Source: Hyphomicrobiales bacterium (GTDB lineage: Bacteria > Pseudomonadota > Alphaproteobacteria > Rhizobiales > GCA-2746425). Taken from it: a stretch of 9,133 nucleotides of DNA. A program made the translations under genes and the position numbers. Of the stretch, positions 5,240 to 9,133 are shown in pieces. Each line of letters starts with the position of its first letter. Positions within the stretch are counted from its first letter, which is position 1. Under the pieces are notes generated by a model. That model was not told the origin of the DNA. It was given only the letters and a program-made list of their open reading frames with translations, and ran no database searches. The stretch is taken from NCBI GenBank assembly GCA_002746425.1, contig NVXB01000031.1, positions 22,575 through 31,707 on the forward strand, given 5' to 3'.

Positions 5240-7225
5240 TTAAAACGTGATGCGATACTTCGCAAAGCCGTTTTCGCCATCGCCAGCTGGTTCAATCGTC
5301 ACCGCTGTTACACTGTCGACATGGGCCATGCCCGCCGGGCCAGTTTCAAACGTAACGCTGGCACCGGGAACCGGTTTGAACGTCCAGTTGCTGTCGGCTT
5401 TGGGGTTGATCGTGCCCTGGTCCACAATGTAACGCACAATCACATCGCGGTTGGTATCCGGGCCAACGAAAATCACCACATCGCCGTTGATATCGGGGAA
5501 ATTGCCGCCCCCGCCAGCGCGGTAATTATTGGTTGCAACCACGAATTTCTGGGCCAGGTCAATCGGCGCACCATTATATTGCAGATTAACAATGCGGCTG
5601 GCATCGGCGTTTTCCAATTCGCCCTTGGAGCCGTATTTGGAGGCTTGCGTTAAATCCACCTCATAGGTCACACCATCAATCACATCGAAATTATACGATG
5701 GGAATGAATCGTTGATCAGCGGTTGATCGGCCATGCCGGGTTTGATCTGGTTAAAGATGCCAACCGAACGTTCCAGCCACTCTTTTACCTGCGCCCCGTT
5801 AATCGCCACCGCGCGCACGGTGTTGGGATAGAGATAAAGGTCAGAAACGTTTTTGATCGCCACATCGCCCACCGCCACATCGGTGTAATATTCAGGGCCA
5901 CCGCGCCCGCCAGCCTTAAACGGCGCAGCGGCAGAAAGTACGGGAAGGTCTTCCCATTCGGTGCCTTTCATCATCTGCGAAATATACCAGATTTGCGCTT
6001 GCGAGACGATTTGTACGGAAGGATCATCGGCCACCAGCGAGAAATAGGAATGCAGCGGCGCTGCCGTTTTGCCCACCGCGCGGCGCACATAGGCCAGCGT
6101 GGCATCGTGGTCGGCCTGGGTAACGTCCAAAATTTCCTGCTGGCTTTCCACCAATGGCAGGGTTTTGCGCTCGACACGCTCGGAAATCGGCCGTGCCTCT
6201 ACTTCGTGGGAAACAACTTTCCAGTCATTGCCGCTTTTCTCCAGCAATAAGTCGATCAGGCCCATGTGAGAGCCCCAGAACCCGGCCATAACTGTTGGCG
6301 TGCCCTGCAGCGTACCGTTAGAAATATCCGCACCGTCCAGCCCGTCATATTTGGGGCCAGGGAAAACCAGATGGTGATGACCGGCCAAAATCGCATCAAT
6401 GCCATCGACACCGGCCAGATGCAGCGTGGCGTTTTCTGCGCCTTCCGTTGCGCTGCCGCCCTCAATGCCGGAATGCGACAGGGCGATGATGATGTCGGCG
6501 CCGGCCTCTTTCATCTCAGGCACATAGGCTTTGGCGGTGGCAACAATATCGCGCATCGAGACATTGCCTTCCAGCCAGCGACGATCCCAATTGAGGATTT
6601 GCGGCGGTACAAAGCCGATAACGCCAATTTTAATGGCATGGTCAGAGCCATCGCCCAGGGTAATTTTACGGTCCAGAATGGCATAGGGTTTAACGTTGCT
6701 CAGCCGCTGATCATCCTGCGGTGTCGCGCCCAGCGCGCCGCTGGCAATGTTGGAGCAAACGATGGGAAAATTGGCCCCGCCCAGCACGGCATCAAGAAAT
6801 TCGAGCCCGTAATTGAACTCGTGATTGCCAAGCGTCGTGGCATCAAAACCCAGCGTGTTCATGGCGTTAATCACCGGGTGCATATCGCCCTCAGACATGC
6901 CGCGCTCATAGGCGATATAGTCGCCCATCGGGTTGCCCTGCAGAAAATCGCCGTTATCGATCAACATCGAGTTGGTGGCCTCATCACGCACATCTTTGAT
7001 CAGCGACGCGGTGCGCGCCAGACCAACGCCATCGGATGGCCGATCACGATAATAATCGTATGGGTGGACGTGGACATGCAGATCGGTGGTTTCCATGATC
7101 CGCAAATGCGCCTGATTATTGGCCGCAAACACCGAAAACGGATGCAACATGGCCAGCGCACCGCCCATGGCCGCGCCGCCAAGCAGGGCACGCCGTGAAA
7201 TTTCAAAATCTGGTTTCTTGATCAT
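5240..7225 (-). CDS. cpdB: Tat-exported 2',3'-cyclic-nucleotide 2'-phosphodiesterase/3'-nucleotidase
   Basis: Periplasmic enzyme of 661 aa (E. coli CpdB is about 650) that opens 2',3'-cyclic nucleotides and removes 3'-phosphates, letting the cell use RNA breakdown products. N-terminal twin-arginine signal: SRRALLGG (10-17), hydrophobic stretch and AxA-type end near 35. Metallophosphatase domain about 40-290 with the metal ligands in order: D48-L-H50, D93 in NGDFLQG, GNHE (133-136), H251 in SHSG, and GHHH (282-285). C-terminal 5'-nucleotidase domain about 380-600 with YPNTVRAVAINGAQVKEWLE (466-485), YNFDVIDGVTYEVD (511-524) and NNYRAGGGG (566-574). About 60 further residues end in ITF. Start: ATG at 7223-7225 has GGAGG (minus strand, 7235-7231) five bases upstream; the TTG at 7237 overlaps that site. 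It stands alone, with its own promoter candidate and terminator. Confidence 0.93.
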   Translation of the reverse strand: MIKKPDFEISRRALLGGAAMGGALAMLHPFSVFAANNQAHLRIMETTDLHVHVHPYDYYRDRPSDGVGLARTASLIKDVRDEATNSMLIDNGDFLQGNPMGDYIAYERGMSEGDMHPVINAMNTLGFDATTLGNHEFNYGLEFLDAVLGGANFPIVCSNIASGALGATPQDDQRLSNVKPYAILDRKITLGDGSDHAIKIGVIGFVPPQILNWDRRWLEGNVSMRDIVATAKAYVPEMKEAGADIIIALSHSGIEGGSATEGAENATLHLAGVDGIDAILAGHHHLVFPGPKYDGLDGADISNGTLQGTPTVMAGFWGSHMGLIDLLLEKSGNDWKVVSHEVEARPISERVERKTLPLVESQQEILDVTQADHDATLAYVRRAVGKTAAPLHSYFSLVADDPSVQIVSQAQIWYISQMMKGTEWEDLPVLSAAAPFKAGGRGGPEYYTDVAVGDVAIKNVSDLYLYPNTVRAVAINGAQVKEWLERSVGIFNQIKPGMADQPLINDSFPSYNFDVIDGVTYEVDLTQASKYGSKGELENADASRIVNLQYNGAPIDLAQKFVVATNNYRAGGGGNFPDINGDVVIFVGPDTNRDVIVRYIVDQGTINPKADSNWTFKPVPGASVTFETGPAGMAHVDSVTAVTIEPAGDGENGFAKYRITF

Positions 7226-7297
7226 TTTTGCCTCCAAGAATATTTAAAAGCTGTGAGCCACATTCCGCGTGTTCTGAACGCTGGCTATGAACGTATA

Positions 7298-7326
7298 ATG
7301 ACACAGCGATTACTTGGTGGTGTCAA
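7298..7326 (-). promoter_or_regulatory. cpdB: Candidate sigma-70 promoter for cpdB
   Basis: On the minus strand a perfect TTGACA (complement of 7321-7326) is followed, after 17 bases, by TGTCAT (complement of 7298-7303), only a fair -10 match. That would give a leader of about 65-70 bases to the ATG at 7225. A good TATAAT on the plus strand (7294-7299) overlaps it but has no gene nearby to serve. Confidence 0.35.
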
Positions 7327-7562
7327 TAAGCTGGCAAACAAACGGGGTAATGTTTTGGTGTTTTGCGGGTATAACAGGAGAGTTTCCTGACCGTAGATTT
7401 GGTGCGTACTTGGCTGTGAACACATGAAAACATCAAGATGTGAGTGTATGCATGAGGTTATCTTTGAAACCTGTATGATCGACGCGTTCTATTAATACAA
7501 ATTAGTACCTAGGGATAAATGCAGGCGCGATGATAGTTAGTTAGTGAAGTTGCATGCGTGGG

Positions 7563-7603
7563 CCATATTGGGCGTTGAACAAACAACCACACCGCCCATA
7601 TGG
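7563..7603. repeat. Imperfect inverted repeat, 18-base loop
   Basis: CCATATTGGGCG (7563-7574) pairs with CGCCCATATGG (7593-7603), leaving one unpaired T. It has no CTTGA centre and no U-tract, so it belongs neither to the main repeat family nor to ordinary terminators. It could be a protein-binding site or the stem of an unrecognised small RNA. Confidence 0.5.
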
Positions 7604-7623
7604 ATCGCACTCCTACCCGTTTC

Positions 7624-7747
7624 GTCATACCAAGACTTGATCTTGGTATCCAGGCGGCACTGAGGGAATAGCCCCGCTCATCACGTCAGAATTACGCGCT
7701 AATCTACGCCCGTTGCTCTGGATCCCAAGATCAAGTCTTGGGATGAC
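7624..7747. repeat. Two-armed repeat element F
   Basis: The outward ends GTCAT...ATGAC enclose two hairpins: 7627-7649 with stem ATACCAAGA/TCTTGGTAT around CTTGA, and 7722-7744 with stem ATCCCAAGA/TCTTGGGAT around TCAAG. Each hairpin is perfect in itself, while the two arms differ from each other at two positions. That suggests the local hairpins, not the arm-to-arm duplex, are what is kept. Confidence 0.88.
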
Positions 7748-7824
7748 GAGGTGGAGATGAGGGCGCACTATTTGGCGAGGTAAGATGCCTCTGCAATATT
7801 GCACTCCGTCCATCTATCCCACCC

Positions 7825-7950
7825 GTCATACCAAGACTTCGATCTTGGTATCCAGGCAGCGCTGAGGTGCGGCACTGCGCATCGTAGCAGAATAACGCGC
7901 GGGCGCCGGTTTGTGCCCGTTGCCCTGAATCCCTATCGCAGGTCTTAGCT
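7825..7950. repeat. Degraded tandem copy G of the repeat element
   Basis: The left arm (7828-7851, stem ATACCAAGA/TCTTGGTAT, centre CTTCGA with one extra C) and the following TCCAGGCAGCGCTGAGG closely match element F 200 bases earlier. Body pieces CAGAATAACGCGC and GCCCGTTGCCCTGAATCCC also match. The right arm has decayed (CCCTATCGCAGGTCTTA) and no longer forms a hairpin. Same orientation as F, so this is probably a tandem duplication or a second insertion. Confidence 0.78.
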
Positions 7951-7980
7951 GGTACAATCATGACCTGTAGCGCGTGAATG

Positions 7981-8060
7981 ATGGGCTTGACCCATGCCGT
8001 TCCCATGCGGCAATATGGTATTAATACCGACCGTATTTATGCCATAAACTCTCAGTGAGA
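7981..8060 (+). promoter_or_regulatory. Palindrome-rich leader of the collar-domain genes
   Basis: Successive palindromes are ATGGG/CCCAT around CTTGA (7981-7995); TGCCG/CGGCA with an 8-base loop (7995-8012); the perfect 12-mer GGTATTAATACC (8017-8028); TTAT-GCC-ATAA (8037-8047); and TCTCA-G-TGAGA (8050-8060). TTGACC (7987-7992) could be a -35, with only weak -10 candidates such as CAATAT (8011-8016). The 12-mer is placed where an operator would sit. Confidence 0.35.
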
Positions 8061-8093
8061 TATATGGACTTGCCCCACCATTCGGTGATCGCG

Positions 8094-8125
8094 CTGTTTT
8101 GGAGATTGGCTGTTTTGGAGATTGA
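8094..8125 (+). repeat. 16-nt tandem duplication carrying the ribosome-binding site
   Basis: CTGTTTTGGAGATTGG (8094-8109) is followed directly by CTGTTTTGGAGATTGA (8110-8125), differing only in the last base. Each copy contains GGAG. The second, at 8117-8120, is nine bases from the ATG at 8130 and is the functional site; the first lies 16 bases further out. Confidence 0.8.
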
Positions 8126-8129
8126 ATGA

Positions 8130-8603
8130 ATGAGACAACTGAAACAACGGTTTAGCCGCGCTGGATGTTTGGCTCGAACAGCAGCGTTTGGGTTAGCGAG
8201 TGGTCTGGCCATTTTTGCCAGCACTCAGGCACCGGCAACAAGCAGTCCGTATACGGGTGAAATTCAGATGTTTGCGGGCAATTTTTGTCCCAAAGGCTGG
8301 GCTCCCGCAGATGGGCGTTTGCTGAGTGTCGCAGGCAATGAGGCGTTGTTCACGCTCTACTATAACCATTATGGCGGCGATGGGCGGACGACTTTTGGCA
8401 TTCCAGACCTTCGGGGCCGGGTGCCAAGGGGCGCGGGAGATGCAGGTCATTCCGGTACGCTTTACCTTGGCAACAAAACATCCGGTGGCATTGCCGAAGC
8501 AGACCCGAACTATAATGGGGTGAACGCTGGATCGGTAAACGCTGTAGGTGTCGTGAATTTCTGCATCTATCTTGACTGGGGCGTGTTCCCCACGAGACCT
8601 TGA
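8130..8603 (+). CDS. Exported phage tail-collar-domain protein, copy 1
   Basis: Protein of 157 aa. The start region is basic (MRQLKQRFSR) and is followed by a hydrophobic segment (about 18-31) ending near QAPA, a likely Sec signal. The rest is a phage tail collar domain (PF07484-like): YTGEIQMFAGNFCPKGWAPA (41-60), DGRLLS (61-66), EALFTLYYNHYGGDGRTTF (71-89), PDLRGRVP (92-99). After a glycine-rich stretch it ends NFCIYLDWGVFPTR, an ending I associate with collar-domain (MdpB-like) proteins. In phages the domain sits in tail fibres; here there are no phage genes and the protein is predicted to leave the cytoplasm. Cys53 and Cys145 have counterparts in copy 2 and may pair. Function unknown. ATG 8130 is chosen for its GGAG at nine bases; an ATG at 8126 opens only a nine-codon frame. 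The downstream paralog follows after 58 bases. Confidence 0.82.
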   Translation: MRQLKQRFSRAGCLARTAAFGLASGLAIFASTQAPATSSPYTGEIQMFAGNFCPKGWAPADGRLLSVAGNEALFTLYYNHYGGDGRTTFGIPDLRGRVPRGAGDAGHSGTLYLGNKTSGGIAEADPNYNGVNAGSVNAVGVVNFCIYLDWGVFPTRP

Positions 8604-8661
8604 GATTGCACCCCGAAAAGTTTTGTCTGAAACGGGCACCTTGCGTGTGAGGAATTAATCA

Positions 8662-9090
8662 ATGAGTAGACTGACAGATTATATAGTTGGCGCATCCGCT
8701 GCGGTGCTGATGTCGATCGCAGCACTGCCTGCCCAAGCAGATTCGGAAGCCTTTTTGGGGGAGGTCATGCCGTTTGGCATCGACTTTTGTCCCAGAAGCT
8801 GGCTACCAGCGGACGGCAGATTGCTCTCAATCAGCCAACACCAATCTCTCTATGCACTTTTTGGAAATATTTATGGCGGTGACGGGCGGACAACTTTTGC
8901 CGTGCCCGATTTACGCGGCCGCGTTGCGATGCATCAAGGTGCGGGCCCGGGTCTGCCTGCGGTTATTCATGGTAACCAGACGCACGACACCCTTATCAAG
9001 GAAACGTCTGATTCTGGCCTGGTGCTAAACCCGGCATTGGGTATCACCTATTGCATCAATATCAACGGCAGTTGGCCAAGTCGCAATTGA
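8662..9090 (+). CDS. Exported phage tail-collar-domain protein, copy 2
   Basis: Protein of 142 aa, tandem paralog of the gene before it. Signal peptide of about 26 residues (MSRLTDYIVG, hydrophobic core, ALPAQA-DS), a cleaner Sec signal than in copy 1. Collar domain: FLGEVMPFGIDFCPRSWLPA (31-50), DGRLLS (51-56), QSLYALFGNIYGGDGRTTF (61-79), PDLRGRV (82-88). Then GNQTHDT, matching GNKTSGG in copy 1, and the ending TYCININGSWPSRN. Cys43 and Cys131 match Cys53 and Cys145 of copy 1. The middle (about 90-125) differs most between the two, as expected of a variable surface on a fixed fold. AGGA at 8650-8653 lies eight bases before the ATG. Probably co-transcribed with 8130-8603; no strong terminator lies between them. 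Role unknown; adhesion or matrix functions are possible but not shown. Confidence 0.82.
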   Translation: MSRLTDYIVGASAAVLMSIAALPAQADSEAFLGEVMPFGIDFCPRSWLPADGRLLSISQHQSLYALFGNIYGGDGRTTFAVPDLRGRVAMHQGAGPGLPAVIHGNQTHDTLIKETSDSGLVLNPALGITYCININGSWPSRN

Positions 9091-9103
9091 AACGCCTGCA
9101 CCA

Positions 9104-9125
9104 TGTACCGGTACAAGCTTTTTTT
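9104..9125 (+). terminator. Weak terminator candidate after the collar genes
   Basis: The perfect palindrome TGTACCGGTACA (9104-9115) is followed three bases later by seven T (9119-9125). The stem is only four to five pairs once a loop is allowed, so it is weak for an intrinsic terminator. The window ends eight bases later. Confidence 0.3.
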
Positions 9126-9133
9126 GGCCTTTT

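Larger units (their letters stand above)
7226..8129. other. Long intergenic region: cpdB upstream DNA, tandem repeats, collar-gene leader
   Basis: About 900 bases without a supported gene. 7226-7330 is the cpdB leader and probable promoter. 7331-7560 is unassigned AT-rich DNA; I see nothing firm in it. 7563-7603 is an imperfect inverted repeat. 7624-7747 and 7825-7950 are two tandem repeat elements. 7981-8060 is rich in palindromes and leads to the collar-domain genes. The 62- and 91-codon minus-strand frames here read through repeat arms. Confidence 0.7.

Noticed and set aside
6266..7198. 310-codon plus-strand open frame
   Set aside because: It lies wholly antisense to the cpdB-like gene, which has all its catalytic motifs in order; the frame is a by-product of that gene's codon bias.
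7294..7299. Plus-strand TATAAT as a promoter
   Set aside because: A perfect -10 but only a poor -35 (TTCTGA), and no gene for 800 bases downstream.
7298..7390. 30-codon plus-strand ORF (MTQRLLGGVNK...)
   Set aside because: No ribosome-binding site, overlaps the probable cpdB promoter, and has no sign of a real product.
385..7995. Possible CRISPR array or phage attachment sites
   Set aside because: The repeats are dispersed, palindromic and irregularly spaced with no unique spacers of constant length; no cas or integrase gene is present.
7625..8006. Two minus-strand frames of 62 and 91 codons
   Set aside because: Both read through repeat elements F and G and depend on the repeat sequence for their length.

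Overview
The window looks like a chromosomal stretch of an alphaproteobacterium. The grounds are family resemblance: a SoxR-type regulator, an alphaproteobacterial-style autotransporter, a Tat-exported CpdB, and many short palindromic repeats with a CTTGA centre (CCTCGGGCTTGACCCGGGG and relatives), a type I associate with alphaproteobacterial intergenic DNA. No genus can be fixed from the sequence alone. There are no tRNA or rRNA genes, transposase genes, integrases or CRISPR arrays.

Layout. The 3' end of a soxR gene (1-342, +) enters from the left. A repeat-bearing and then AT-rich gap follows (343-900). It leads to an unlisted 33-codon ORF with a signal-peptide-like sequence (901-1002), which ends at the start of a short-passenger autotransporter (1005-2627, +). 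Next come a repeat cluster (2628-2999), an LpxL/HtrB-like acyltransferase (3000-3929, +), and a convergent gene for an unrecognised polytopic membrane protein (3936-4679, -) with clearly lower GC. A second repeat cluster (4680-5185) is followed by an intrinsic terminator (5186-5219) that closes a minus-strand cpdB-type nucleotidase gene (5240-7225, -). A long non-coding stretch (7226-8129) holds two tandem repeat elements and a palindrome-rich leader. The window ends with two tandem paralogous genes (8130-8603 and 8662-9090, +) for exported proteins built on a phage tail-collar domain.

Functional theme. Apart from SoxR, the genes are cell-envelope or export genes: an outer-membrane autotransporter, a possible lipid acyltransferase, an inner-membrane protein, a periplasmic nucleotide-scavenging enzyme and two secreted collar-domain proteins. 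They do not form one operon. Only 901/1005 and 8130/8662 look co-transcribed.

Most notable points. (1) Twelve hairpins share a CTTGA/TCAAG centre while their stems change in a paired, compensatory way. (2) The tandem secreted collar proteins each keep one early and one late cysteine in matching contexts, which suggests a domesticated phage tail-tip fold used outside the cytoplasm. (3) A 33-aa secreted-peptide candidate is translationally coupled to the autotransporter. (4) The acyltransferase-like protein lacks the acid of the HX4D/E motif at the expected position.
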